From an uncultured Eubacteriales bacterium (GTDB lineage: Bacteria; Bacillota; Clostridia; Oscillospirales; CAG-272), in NCBI GenBank assembly GCA_934476315.1, contig CAKSNQ010000002.1:1-64000 (forward strand): a stretch of DNA of 64,000 bases, read 5' to 3'. How positions within the stretch are numbered: position 1 is the stretch's first letter; each line of letters begins with the position of its first letter. A program made the translations under genes and the position numbers. Under the pieces are notes generated by a model, which saw only the letters and a program-made list of their open reading frames with translations, had not been told where the DNA came from and made no database searches. This document shows positions 9,901 to 18,100 of the stretch, piece by piece.

Positions 9901-9939
9901 AAAAAAGGAGCTGTCGCGCGAAGCGCGACAGCTCCTTTT
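9901..9939 (+). terminator. Terminator of the glycoside hydrolase gene
   Basis: A perfect 13 bp stem, GGAGCTGTCGCGC (9907-9919) with its complement at 9923-9935 and a GAA loop, is flanked by six A before and TTTT after, so it may also act on the opposite strand. Confidence 0.9.
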
Positions 9940-10041
9940 GAATGTGTAGCTCGCTCCTTTGGATGCGGCTCGCCCCTTTGAGTGACTTGTCCTTTTGAAT
10001 ACGATAATCCCATTTTGAAACGCAGTAATTCTCTTGAATCC
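9925..10041. repeat. Degenerate 18-20 bp tandem repeat
   Basis: About six loose copies of a unit of the form GCTCxCxCCTTTTGAATxxG follow each other from the terminator to 10041. No gene is visible in 9940-10260; frames there are short and repetitive. Confidence 0.5.
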
Positions 10042-10213
10042 CGCACATACCCCCGGACGCCGACGGCTGAGAGTGTCGGCGGTCGGTTGACACCGACCCT
10101 TTGGTGCGCTGAATCAGGCAACCTCGGCATCGTCCGCAGAATGAACAGACCTGCGCCGCACAAGAGCCCACGCCAACATCCTATCCCACGCCACGGAAAA
10201 GTCATGCTACGAC

Positions 10214-10237
10214 AGCCCGGCGGCACGCCGCCGGGCT
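10214..10237. other. GC-rich hairpin in the smpB downstream region
   Basis: AGCCCGGCGGC (10214-10224) pairs perfectly with 10227-10237 across a two-base gap. It lacks a U-tract on either side and its role is unknown. Confidence 0.4.
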
Positions 10238-10263
10238 CTGTTCTGCAAGTACAGACAATCTTC

Positions 10264-10297
10264 AAAAGGGGGAGTCGCGCTTCCGCGCGGCTCCCCC
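10264..10297 (-). terminator. Terminator downstream of smpB
   Basis: On the minus strand GGGGGAG..CGCGC pairs with GCGCG..CTCCCCC (arms 10291-10297 and 10268-10274 plus an inner stem) and runs into TTTT at 10264-10267. Confidence 0.8.
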
Positions 10298-10336
10298 ATG
10301 CTCTTTTGTCCAACCAACCGGAAACAAGTCCCGGCA

Positions 10337-10819
10337 TCAGTCCTCGTAATTCTGTTGTTTGACGCGCCGTCCCATGTCTCGTTGCGCTGACTTCTGCGCC
10401 GCATCGTCCCGCTTGTCATACAGCTTTTTGCCGCGGCAAAGCCCAAGCTCCACCTTAACGTGCGAGCCCTTGAAATATAACTTCAGGGGGATGAGCGTAT
10501 AGCCTTTTTGCGAGACCTGCCCGAACAGTTTGAGAATCTCCCGCTTGTGCATCAACAACTTCTTGGGGCGCAACGGCTCCCGGTTGAAAATATTCCCCTG
10601 CTCATAGGGGCTGATGTGCATCTGATACACGAGCAATTCCCCGTTCTCGATCGAGCAGTAGGCGTCCTTGAGGTTGACGTGCCCGGCCCGGACGCTCTTG
10701 ACCTCCGTTCCGAACAGCGCGATTCCCGCCTCGTACGCCTCATCAATAAAATATTCATGCCGTGCCTGTCGGTTGACGGCAATCACCGCTCCCGAGGCAT
10801 TCTTCTGTTTCTTCTCCAT
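10337..10819 (-). CDS. smpB: SsrA-binding protein
   Basis: The protein binds tmRNA and brings it to stalled ribosomes in trans-translation. Family blocks are clear: NRQARHEYFI, EAGIALFGTEVKS(V/I)R, the NLKDAY segment, ...YTLIPLKLYF and the basic C-terminal tail starting GKKLYDKRDD. I chose the ATG at 10819 (MEKKQKN, preceded by AAGGA) over one ten codons upstream whose AGAGG touches the start. It ends the minus-strand cluster that begins with spoVB. No tmRNA gene is visible next to it. Confidence 0.95.
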   Translation of the reverse strand: MEKKQKNASGAVIAVNRQARHEYFIDEAYEAGIALFGTEVKSVRAGHVNLKDAYCSIENGELLVYQMHISPYEQGNIFNREPLRPKKLLMHKREILKLFGQVSQKGYTLIPLKLYFKGSHVKVELGLCRGKKLYDKRDDAAQKSAQRDMGRRVKQQNYED

Positions 10820-10886
10820 CTTTTCCTTGTCGGCATCTGCGCCGCCCATCCTCTGTCACACGTCCGCCGTTTCCGGGAACGCGGCA

Positions 10887-11213
10887 TCACGGCTGTGTGG
10901 TTCCCTGCCCATTATAGTAAACTTTCTCCCACGGGAACACCAAGTGGAACTTTTCCCGCGCGAGACGAATGATTTCCTCTTCATCAAGCTGGCTGTTCAG
11001 CGCGTGGTCGATCTCACCGATGCGCTCCTCCGTACTCTGCTTCTGCTCCAGAAGCGCCTGCTTTTGCTCTTTCAGATGATGGTAGCTTGCCAGGCGCGAC
11101 GCGAAAACCACCGAGGAGACCACCAGAATGAGAATCAAAAAACACCGGAGCGCAAGGCTGAGTCCCGTGCGTCCCTGCCGGTTTTCCCGTATGGAAATTC
11201 GTGGAAAATTCAT
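10887..11213 (-). CDS. divIC: Septum formation initiator (DivIC/FtsB family)
   Basis: The 108 aa protein has a short cytoplasmic tail, one membrane span (about 22-40, LRCFLILILVVSSVVFA) and an extracellular coiled coil (about 45-80), then the short FtsB/DivIC C-terminal block (EEEIIRLAREKFHLVFPWEK). The family joins FtsL and DivIB at the division septum. It follows yabQ as in Bacillus, which supports the DivIC assignment. Confidence 0.88.
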   Translation of the reverse strand: MNFPRISIRENRQGRTGLSLALRCFLILILVVSSVVFASRLASYHHLKEQKQALLEQKQSTEERIGEIDHALNSQLDEEEIIRLAREKFHLVFPWEKVYYNGQGTTQP

Positions 11214-11362
11214 TTCAACATCCGCTCCTCTCCTGCATTTTCACTCGCGTGCGCCCCCGCCCTGTTTCAAACGTCGGGCGTCGATCGCCGTTCGTCCGTG
11301 GACTATCGTCCATTACTCTTGCCCTTATCCATCGCCATCGCCCACCGCCAATCGGTCATCGG

Positions 11363-12121
11363 TCATCTGCCGTTCTCCGGGCGCTGTGTCGCGTGAACGG
11401 TGCACCCGCTCCCCGCGTGAAACGACCCGGGTGTAGAAAGATTCCGTCGGCGGGGTTCGATTTCCGTCGAGCGCATCTCCACAACCGGCTGGGCTTGCTT
11501 TTTCTCGCCGTCCCCCGTCTTTTTCCTGCGCAATCCTTTGACCTTCTCCCAAAAGGCACGCCATGCGCCCCCAACGCGGAAAAAGAGGTTCCGCACTCCT
11601 GCCGCCACGCGGCGCCGCATCGGTGCGGTCAGCCGTCCTACCCATCGGAACATGTGACAGAACGGAAAGCAAACAAGCGCCACCGTCCACTGAACCGCCG
11701 CGCGGAGAATCGCGGTCAGCGTTCCGCTGACGAGCAGGACGCCGCGTCCCAAGGAGATCAGGTACGCGAACACGCCGACCAGCATGCACGCCAGCGCACT
11801 CAGGCGGAATTGCCCGTCGTTGCAGACGTACAACTCCAGAATCAGCACCACCGCGCACACGAGGCAAAACAAAACATCCTCAAAAAAAATCAGAATCCCG
11901 CCAGCGACCCCACCGGGGCGGCGGAACACACGCGGCATATGGAAAAATCGCAGTTTTTCCGGCAACGCCAGCCGCCCTTCTAAGGCGCGTGCCGCCGGCG
12001 GGAGACCCTCTCCCATCCACAGCCGCGTAATGCGCAGAACATCATAAAACGCGCCCAGTGCCACTCCGCACAAAAATGCGCGGCACAGAAGAAGCGCCAG
12101 TGCTCTTTGCGATACTTCCAT
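11363..12121 (-). CDS. yabQ: Sporulation membrane protein YabQ
   Basis: The 252 aa protein has four to five membrane spans in its first 150 residues, with the family signatures GAFYDVLRITR and IFFEDVLFCLV. The last 80 residues are polar and basic. YabQ is known to be needed for spore cortex synthesis in Bacillus. It lies 29 bases after yabP and before divIC, the conserved order. The far C-terminal tail is longer than usual and poorly conserved in appearance. Confidence 0.85.
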   Translation of the reverse strand: MEVSQRALALLLCRAFLCGVALGAFYDVLRITRLWMGEGLPPAARALEGRLALPEKLRFFHMPRVFRRPGGVAGGILIFFEDVLFCLVCAVVLILELYVCNDGQFRLSALACMLVGVFAYLISLGRGVLLVSGTLTAILRAAVQWTVALVCFPFCHMFRWVGRLTAPMRRRVAAGVRNLFFRVGGAWRAFWEKVKGLRRKKTGDGEKKQAQPVVEMRSTEIEPRRRNLSTPGSFHAGSGCTVHATQRPENGR

Positions 12122-12150
12122 CCGACGTCACCGAATACAATGCGGTGCGG

Positions 12151-12441
12151 TCAGTGGAGCAGTCGCCCGAAGAAACCGCGCGACGTCCCCGATGCGGCAA
12201 TATCCGTGTATCCGATACTGTCGATGTGACCGTCGACCATCACGGTTCCCTCTTTGACGTCCAGGACGTTGACGCGAAGCTCGCTGCCCTCAATGCACAT
12301 GTTCCCGCCGGTCGTCGCCAGCGTCACCGTGTTTTCGTCGAAGCTGATGACCTCCGTCATGCCCCGGATCTCCACATGCGCTCTTTCCTGAACGACAAAG
12401 CTGTGCTGCGCCGCAGGCGCGTCTTTTCTGATCTCGTTCAT
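12151..12441 (-). CDS. yabP: Sporulation protein YabP
   Basis: The 96 aa protein matches the YabP/YqfC family pattern: ERAHVEIRGMTEVISFDENTV, then TGGNMCIEGSELRV and a C-terminal VDGHIDSIGY. The family is expressed in the mother cell under sigma-E in Bacillus and takes part in spore coat/cortex assembly. Its place between rqcP and yabQ is conserved. Confidence 0.9.
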   Translation of the reverse strand: MNEIRKDAPAAQHSFVVQERAHVEIRGMTEVISFDENTVTLATTGGNMCIEGSELRVNVLDVKEGTVMVDGHIDSIGYTDIAASGTSRGFFGRLLH

Positions 12442-12492
12442 AACAACCCTCCCGCATACATTCTGATGAAATATATGCGGGAGTATTGACAG

Positions 12493-12735
12493 TTATTCCA
12501 CGACCTCATACAGTTCGGTCGCGCCGGATTTTCCGACATGCTCCTGCACGTCAGTGACCCGGATTTTCAGAACACGCTCGCCGAAAGTGATCTCCAGCAC
12601 ATCCCCCACCTTGACGTCATACGAAGCCTTGGCAGGGCGACCGTTGACGGTCACATGGGCATTGTCGCACGCGTCATTGGCAACGGTGCGGCGCTTGATG
12701 ATGCGGGACACCTTCAAAAACTTGTCCAATCGCAT
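12493..12735 (-). CDS. rqcP: S4-domain RNA-binding protein, RqcP (YabO)
   Basis: This 80 aa protein is almost entirely an S4 domain (MRLDKFLKVSRIIKRRTVA, VTVNGRPAK). RqcP binds the 50S subunit and supports RqcH-driven alanine tailing of stalled nascent chains. Synteny with mazG, yabP, yabQ and divIC supports RqcP over other small S4 proteins. Confidence 0.92.
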   Translation of the reverse strand: MRLDKFLKVSRIIKRRTVANDACDNAHVTVNGRPAKASYDVKVGDVLEITFGERVLKIRVTDVQEHVGKSGATELYEVVE

Positions 12736-12759
12736 GGACGTCTCCGTTTCGCTCGCGAA

Positions 12760-13032
12760 TCAGTTCATCTGATCCTTGAGAGCCTTGCTTGCGCTGAACG
12801 CGGGGTGCTTGCTTGCGGGAACGTTGATGGTCTCGCCCGTCTTGGGATTGCGACCGGTTCTCGCGTTGCGCTCTTTCACTTCGAACGTACCAAAGCCGAC
12901 GATCTGAACCTTGTCACCATTCTTCATCGCTGTCGCAATGGTTTCGGTGATCGCGTTGACAGCAGCCTCGGCGTCCTTTTTCTTCATGCCGCCCTTTTCC
13001 GCAACGGCCTCAATCAATTGAGATTTGTTCAT
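12760..13032 (-). CDS. hup: HU-type nucleoid protein
   Basis: The 90 aa protein shows the full HU pattern: MNKSQLIEAVAEKGG, GFGTFEVKERNARTGRNPKTGE and the C-terminal helix ending KALKD. It forms dimers that bend DNA. It has its own strong promoter (13091-13119), so it probably also drives rqcP and the sporulation genes behind it. Confidence 0.97.
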   Translation of the reverse strand: MNKSQLIEAVAEKGGMKKKDAEAAVNAITETIATAMKNGDKVQIVGFGTFEVKERNARTGRNPKTGETINVPASKHPAFSASKALKDQMN

Positions 13033-13090
13033 GGTGTTTGATCCTTTCGATTTTAACTTAATGAGTACGCCCTTGGCGTATTTTCACTTA

Positions 13091-13119
13091 AGTATAACAT
13101 ACTTTTTTTTGGATTGCAA
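13091..13119 (-). promoter_or_regulatory. Promoter of hup
   Basis: On the minus strand TTGCAA (13114-13119) and TATACT (13091-13096) with a 17 base spacer; the spacer and upstream region are A-rich, typical of strong Firmicute promoters. Confidence 0.65.
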
Positions 13120-13155
13120 TAGGTTTTTTGCTTATTTTCCTATTTTTTGAGCGTT

Positions 13156-13902
13156 TTAGGCGTGTTTTTTTGTCACGGACATCATAAATCTTTCCGTTTC
13201 ACGCGTCAAAGCCTCCTCTGCATCCGTATCCGCCGCGCGGCTGAGCGCCACTGTGCAGAACAGGATGCGACCGATCAGCGCGGATTTTTCCTCCGTCTCC
13301 GTCGCCTGACTCAGCGCCGCCGTGCACTCCGCGATCTGTACCTGCGCCTCTGCCGCCGTCATCGTCGCACCGGCTTCCCCCGCCTTTTTCTGCACCTTGG
13401 AGGCGCGCATCAGCGCCGGGAGCACAGGCGGGATTGCCGCAAGCTGCTCCTCCAGGGTATAGCGGTGTTTTTCCTCTTTTTTGATGGACTCCCAGTTGTC
13501 CAGAACCTGCGCGGACGACTCGGCGTGCGCCGTTCCGAAAACATGCGGGTGGCGGTGAATCATCTTGACGCACTCGTCGTTTGCCACGTCGTGGATGTCA
13601 AAGCGCCCGACGTCCTCCTCGATGCCCGCGTGGAACACAAGCTGAAGCAGAACGTCTCCCAGCTCCTCACGCAAAAGCTCCGCGTCCTCCCGGTCGATCG
13701 CTTCCACAACCTCATAACATTCTTCGATCATTCCCCTACGGATGGAGTGATGATCCTGCTCCCGATCCCACGGGCAGCCGCCCGGCGCGCGCAGGATCCG
13801 CACGATGTCGCAAAGATCCGAAAAATCATACCTTTTCTGCGCGGCAAGGCGTTCCATCGTCTGCGCGCGCCACGTGTCAAAATCCGGCATTTGTTCTTTC
13901 AT
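13156..13902 (-). CDS. mazG: Nucleoside triphosphate pyrophosphohydrolase MazG
   Basis: The 248 aa protein has two MazG-type helical domains. The first keeps the metal-binding set in GCPWDREQDHHSIR, EECYEVVEAID and ELREELGDVLLQ; the second (from about 165) is weaker and seems to lack the acidic cluster (TMTAAEAQVQIAE). The family hydrolyses NTPs to NMPs and pyrophosphate, cleaning non-canonical nucleotides. The usual Bacillus homologue (yabN) also carries a methylase domain, absent here. It lies between spoVB and hup. Confidence 0.9.
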   Translation of the reverse strand: MKEQMPDFDTWRAQTMERLAAQKRYDFSDLCDIVRILRAPGGCPWDREQDHHSIRRGMIEECYEVVEAIDREDAELLREELGDVLLQLVFHAGIEEDVGRFDIHDVANDECVKMIHRHPHVFGTAHAESSAQVLDNWESIKKEEKHRYTLEEQLAAIPPVLPALMRASKVQKKAGEAGATMTAAEAQVQIAECTAALSQATETEEKSALIGRILFCTVALSRAADTDAEEALTRETERFMMSVTKKHA

Positions 13903-13978
13903 TGGCTTTATGTCTCCTTTGGTTTTGTGTGACCCCGCTCTTATGCGTGAGCTGTTTTTGCCGGGGAATCAACCGGAC

Positions 13979-15799
13979 TTATGTCCGTCTGAGCCTTCCC
14001 CACAGGCGCAGAACGCGCTCGCCCCCTGCCCCGGGAAGCAACGCCAGGTCCGCCCGCCCGATCAGGCGCGCGCGCAGGCAAAGCAAGAGGAACAGTCCGA
14101 CGGTCAGCGGCACCGCGGCGGCGAACAGCAGAAATTCGGAATATCCCCGCCCGACGAGAAATGCGAACGCCAGTCCGGGGACTCCGACCGCGGCAAGCGA
14201 AACTCCCAGTGGGCGGAGCAAAGCGCTCCCCAGCGGGGGCAGAACATCCGTCGTCCGGTGGATCAGAAACAGGTTGATGCCGACGATGGAAGCGTCGCAC
14301 AGGAAGGTGCTGATTGGTGCGCCCGCAATGTTCACCCGCGGGATGCCGATCAGCAGATATGCCCCGACCAGCTTAATCAGCGAGCCGACGAGCATGGAAA
14401 CAATAGGGGCATGCACCCGCCCGTACGCCTGCAAAATGGCATTTGTCGTGGTAATCAGACTCGAAAAAAAGATGGAAACGGCAAGCAGGGAGAGAAGCGG
14501 CGCCGCCGCGTCCGCCGCCGCCCGGTCGCCGCGGAACAAAAGGTGCAAAATCGCGCGACTGTAAATTGCCACCGCCGCCGTGGACGGGAGCGAGAGCAGA
14601 ACCGTCAGGCGGAACGCCGTTTGCGACGTCGTGCGCTGAGCCTCCCGGTCGCCGCGCTTGATTGCCGCGGTCAGCGCGGGAACCAGCGCCAGCGCCACCG
14701 ACGTGACCAGCGACGGAATCAGATTGAAGATTGGCACCGCCATGGTCGTATAGCCGCCGTAGAGCGCATTTGCGCCCGCCGTGTCGTAGCCGATGTCCTG
14801 CAAGCGCCGTAGAATCATCGCCATATCCACCACCTTGGTCAGGCACAGAATGGCGGAGCCGACCGTCAGCGGAACCGCCACGCCAAGCAGTCCCCGCAAC
14901 GGTCTGACCGCCTCCTCGCCGCTGTCCCGGGGAAGCGCGCTCGCCGATTCCGTCGGGCGGAACGTCGCCCGCCGGAGCATCAGAACGCCCACCGAGACAG
15001 CCACGCCGAGGGAGAGCCCCAGCATCGCCCACGCGGCGATATGCGGGGCGCTCATGCCGCGTCGCCACGCAAAGGCGGCAAAGCCCAGCCCGAACAGGAG
15101 CTTCCCCAGCGCTTCGATCACCTGAGACAGTGCCGTCGGCGCCATATTTTCAAAGCCCTGGAAGTACCCGCGGTACGCCCCGGACAGGCAGGAAAACAAA
15201 AGCGTCGGTGCGACCGCCCGCAAAGCGTAGGCGGTGTCCGGACTGCCGATCGCCCCGGCAAACACGCCGGCGCCCAAATACATCAGAAGCGCCCCGCCGA
15301 CTCCCAGACCGAGAAACAGTCGGAGCATCGAGCCCTCCACGCGCCCGACCGCCGCAAAATCTCTTCTGGCACGCGCCTGCGCGATGAGCATGGAACCGGC
15401 GATCGGAAGTCCCGCCGTCGCCACGGTGCAGAACAGCGCGTACCATTCGTACGCCGCATTAAAATACCCCATGCCTTCGCTTCCGAGCACGTGCAGCATG
15501 GGGATTTTATAAAGCAACCCCACGATCTTCACGAGCACGGTGGAGACGGTCAGAACCGCGACGCCGGACAAAAAGGCATTGCCCTGCGCGCCGCCCGACG
15601 TCCGGACCGGGCACCCCGCGATTTGCGTCGGGGCACTCGCGCCTTGGGTCGGGTCGCCCGCTCTTCCGGTCGGGTCGCCCGCTCTTCCGGTCGGGGCACT
15701 CGCGCCTCGGGACGGGCGGTCACGGCGGGGGGCGTTTCGCGGCAGACTCCGGTTCGCCCCGGCGTCGCGATGGGATCGGGGGTTGACGCTCAGGCTCAT
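13979..15799 (-). CDS. spoVB: SpoVB-type polysaccharide/lipid flippase
   Basis: About 606 aa with some 13-14 membrane spans of the MOP superfamily (related to MurJ and Wzx); the N-terminal block starting GNAFLSGVAVLTVSTVLVKI is typical. SpoVB-like proteins move lipid-linked precursors for the spore cortex or cell wall. An unusual cytoplasmic N-terminus of about 75 residues holds heptapeptide repeats (GRAGDPT, GASAPTQ). I chose the ATG at 15799 because AAGGAG stands nine bases before it, so the repeats are probably translated. Confidence 0.85.
   Translation of the reverse strand: MSLSVNPRSHRDAGANRSLPRNAPRRDRPSRGASAPTGRAGDPTGRAGDPTQGASAPTQIAGCPVRTSGGAQGNAFLSGVAVLTVSTVLVKIVGLLYKIPMLHVLGSEGMGYFNAAYEWYALFCTVATAGLPIAGSMLIAQARARRDFAAVGRVEGSMLRLFLGLGVGGALLMYLGAGVFAGAIGSPDTAYALRAVAPTLLFSCLSGAYRGYFQGFENMAPTALSQVIEALGKLLFGLGFAAFAWRRGMSAPHIAAWAMLGLSLGVAVSVGVLMLRRATFRPTESASALPRDSGEEAVRPLRGLLGVAVPLTVGSAILCLTKVVDMAMILRRLQDIGYDTAGANALYGGYTTMAVPIFNLIPSLVTSVALALVPALTAAIKRGDREAQRTTSQTAFRLTVLLSLPSTAAVAIYSRAILHLLFRGDRAAADAAAPLLSLLAVSIFFSSLITTTNAILQAYGRVHAPIVSMLVGSLIKLVGAYLLIGIPRVNIAGAPISTFLCDASIVGINLFLIHRTTDVLPPLGSALLRPLGVSLAAVGVPGLAFAFLVGRGYSEFLLFAAAVPLTVGLFLLLCLRARLIGRADLALLPGAGGERVLRLWGRLRRT
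15588..15713 (-). repeat. 21 bp coding minisatellite in spoVB
   Basis: Six units of 21 bp (starts at 15588, 15609, 15630, 15651, 15672, 15693). Units four and five are identical. They encode heptapeptides such as GRAGDPT and GASAPTQ. Confidence 0.85.
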
Positions 15800-15841
15800 G
15801 TGCACGCGCTCCTTTTCGGAAAATTCTTCAATCGAAATTCT

Positions 15842-17131
15842 TCAATCGAAGTAATGCCGAATGATCTGCCGTGCCTCAAAGCGCAGACATTCGATATCAA
15901 TCGAATTATACTCTCCGTTCTCGAAAAGTATGCGCCCGTCGCACATGGTAAGTAATACATTGGAAACATTTGCGCTGTATGCCAGCGTTCCCGCCGGCGT
16001 CTTGCTGGGGATGTTATTGACCGCGTTCATGTCGATCAGAATCAGATCGGCGCGCGCGCCGACCTCCAGCAAGCCGCAATCCTCACGTCCCTGCGAGAGT
16101 GCACCGTTGCGGGTGGCGAGCGCGGGCAATTCCTCGGCGCGGATGATGTCCGCCCGACGGTTGACCCCCTTGTGCAGGATTGCCGCGAGCTGCATTTCCT
16201 TGAGGATGTCCAGCGAATTGTTGGACGCCGCGCCGTCGGTTCCGAGCGCCACCGGCAGTCCCGCGTCGAGCATGGCGCGCAGATTCATGACGCCGCTGCC
16301 CAATTTGCAGTTGCTGGTCGGGTTGTGAACCGGGAAAACGCCCTTTTCTTTCATCACGACAAGGTCCTCGTCGGTGCACCACACGCAGTGCGCCGCGCTG
16401 GTCGGAACGTCCAGCACGCCGAGCGACGCGAAATACGCGATCGGCGTCATGCCGTGGCGTTCGATGCATTGCAGGTGCTCCGCCTCGGTCTCGGAGGCGT
16501 GAAGCTGCATCCGCAGACCGTGCTCGGCGGCATAGGCGGCGATGTAGCGGCAGGTTGCCTCGACGTTGGAATACTCCGCGTGCAATGACATGTCGATCTT
16601 CAACCGTCCGTCGCCCGCACCGTTGTATTGCTCCGCCAGCCGCACCGCCTCGGCGAAGCGCGCGTCCTCCTCCGGCTTGATGCCGGGGTCGAATGAAACG
16701 ATGGAGCGGGACAGGTTGGCTTTCACTCCCGCCTCCAGCACCGCCTCAGCGGTCGCATCCACGAACATGTACATGTCGCTGAACGAGACGATGCCGTTCC
16801 GGATCATCTCGGCGATGGCAAGCCGCGAACCGTAGTAGGTGCGGCGGAAATTCAGCTTGTCCTCCGCGGGCAGGATCGCCTCGTCCAGCCAGCGGCGGAG
16901 CGGCAGATCCTCTCCAATGCCGCGGAACAGCGTCATGGCGCTGTGACAGTGGGCGTTATAGAACGCGGGCATCAGCAGATTTCCGTGGCAGTCGATCACC
17001 CGGTCGTATCCGTCCTCCGCGGGCAACTCGGTGCCGATCGAAACGATGCGCTCGTTCTCAACGGCAACGACGCTTTGCCCCGCGTCCGATGTGTCCGTCA
17101 TCAGTCTCGCGTTTTTGAACAGTATTTTCAT
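15842..17131 (-). CDS. mtaD: Amidohydrolase, methylthioadenosine/S-adenosylhomocysteine deaminase type
   Basis: The 429 aa protein has the metal-dependent amidohydrolase pattern: AFYNAHCHSAMTLFRG (HxH), LHASETEAEH, AAHCVW and the metal Asp in LGTDGAASNN. These features fit the MtaD/TrzN branch that deaminates adenosine derivatives, though guanine or atrazine-type deaminases are close relatives. The ATG at 17131 is chosen because AGGAGG lies 7 bases before it. It may share a transcript with the upstream uridine kinase (28 bases between coding frames, plus leader). Confidence 0.8.
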   Translation of the reverse strand: MKILFKNARLMTDTSDAGQSVVAVENERIVSIGTELPAEDGYDRVIDCHGNLLMPAFYNAHCHSAMTLFRGIGEDLPLRRWLDEAILPAEDKLNFRRTYYGSRLAIAEMIRNGIVSFSDMYMFVDATAEAVLEAGVKANLSRSIVSFDPGIKPEEDARFAEAVRLAEQYNGAGDGRLKIDMSLHAEYSNVEATCRYIAAYAAEHGLRMQLHASETEAEHLQCIERHGMTPIAYFASLGVLDVPTSAAHCVWCTDEDLVVMKEKGVFPVHNPTSNCKLGSGVMNLRAMLDAGLPVALGTDGAASNNSLDILKEMQLAAILHKGVNRRADIIRAEELPALATRNGALSQGREDCGLLEVGARADLILIDMNAVNNIPSKTPAGTLAYSANVSNVLLTMCDGRILFENGEYNSIDIECLRFEARQIIRHYFD

Positions 17132-17159
17132 GTAAATTCCTCCTCGTTCGGAACGTCCC

Positions 17160-18089
17160 TTACTGCAAAGGGACAAATTCCCGATACAGCGCGCTTGCGG
17201 GCAGCCACTGTGTCATGAGCGGTTGCACCGACGATATATTTTCCAGAATACGGTCTGCCATCGGGCGGTACACGCTCGCCTCCGGCAACTGACCGAGAAT
17301 GGTCTCAAGATACGGGCGAAGCATGCCCACTTCATACCCCATCAGGGAATGCAACGTCTCGTCGCACATGTAAAGATGCGGCAGAATGTTTTTTTGCTCG
17401 TTGGCACGGACGCTTTCCCACAAAAAAAACGTGAACTGCGCGTCGGAAGAGCGGAAGAAATAGTCCCGCACCAGCCGCCGCATCAGGCGGATGTCCACCG
17501 GGTCGTATGTCACGCCGCCAACGTCGAGTGACTGCCCCACGCAGATTGCCATGCTGTGATAGGGATAACGGCGCAGCAGTGCGTTGACCTGCGGGTAGAC
17601 CACCTGAATGCCCTCAAACAGAAAGACATCGCTCGCGTCCTCCGCCGTGACCGTCTCGACGCCCTGCCGACGCCCCCGACCGAGATCGTAGCGCGGCACG
17701 CACATACTTCCCGTCTGCATGAGGGAGTCCAGCGCGCTCGTCAGAAGCGGCAGATCCAGCGCCTCCACCGAGTCAAAATCCAGCTTTTTCGCGCCGTCCG
17801 GATCCTCCATCAGACGCCGCCCGTCCGGTTGCTCGCGAAAGAAATTGTCCAGTGAGATCAGATGCACGCGGTGTCCCCCGCGTACCAAATGATCGGTCAG
17901 GATGCCTGCCGCCGTTGTTTTTCCCGCGCAGGTGGGACCGGACAGACCGATAAATTTCAGATCCGGCATTGCCGAAAGGCGCGCCGACACCTCGTCCACC
18001 TGCCGTGCGAAAGCCCGCTCGCAGGCGACGACATATTCCTCTGCTTCCTGTTCCGAGGAAAAGCTCCCCGGTGCATGCAAAACCGACAT
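17160..18089 (-). CDS. Uridine kinase-like P-loop kinase
   Basis: The 309 aa protein has Walker A GLSGPTCAGKTT near residue 48 and downstream LISLDNFF and VFLFEGIQVVYP blocks of the uridine kinase/phosphoribulokinase family. It is longer than canonical Udk, with an N-terminal helical extension and a C-terminal domain, like the 'nucleoside kinase' variants of Clostridia. Substrate is probably a pyrimidine nucleoside. It lies 11 bases after hemZ. Confidence 0.8.
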   Translation of the reverse strand: MSVLHAPGSFSSEQEAEEYVVACERAFARQVDEVSARLSAMPDLKFIGLSGPTCAGKTTAAGILTDHLVRGGHRVHLISLDNFFREQPDGRRLMEDPDGAKKLDFDSVEALDLPLLTSALDSLMQTGSMCVPRYDLGRGRRQGVETVTAEDASDVFLFEGIQVVYPQVNALLRRYPYHSMAICVGQSLDVGGVTYDPVDIRLMRRLVRDYFFRSSDAQFTFFLWESVRANEQKNILPHLYMCDETLHSLMGYEVGMLRPYLETILGQLPEASVYRPMADRILENISSVQPLMTQWLPASALYREFVPLQ

Positions 18090-18100
18090 AATCGCCTCCG

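Noticed and set aside
9940..10336. tmRNA gene expected near smpB
   Set aside because: No TTCGAATC-type T arm, no ALAA tag and no paired 5'/3' ends were found on either strand.
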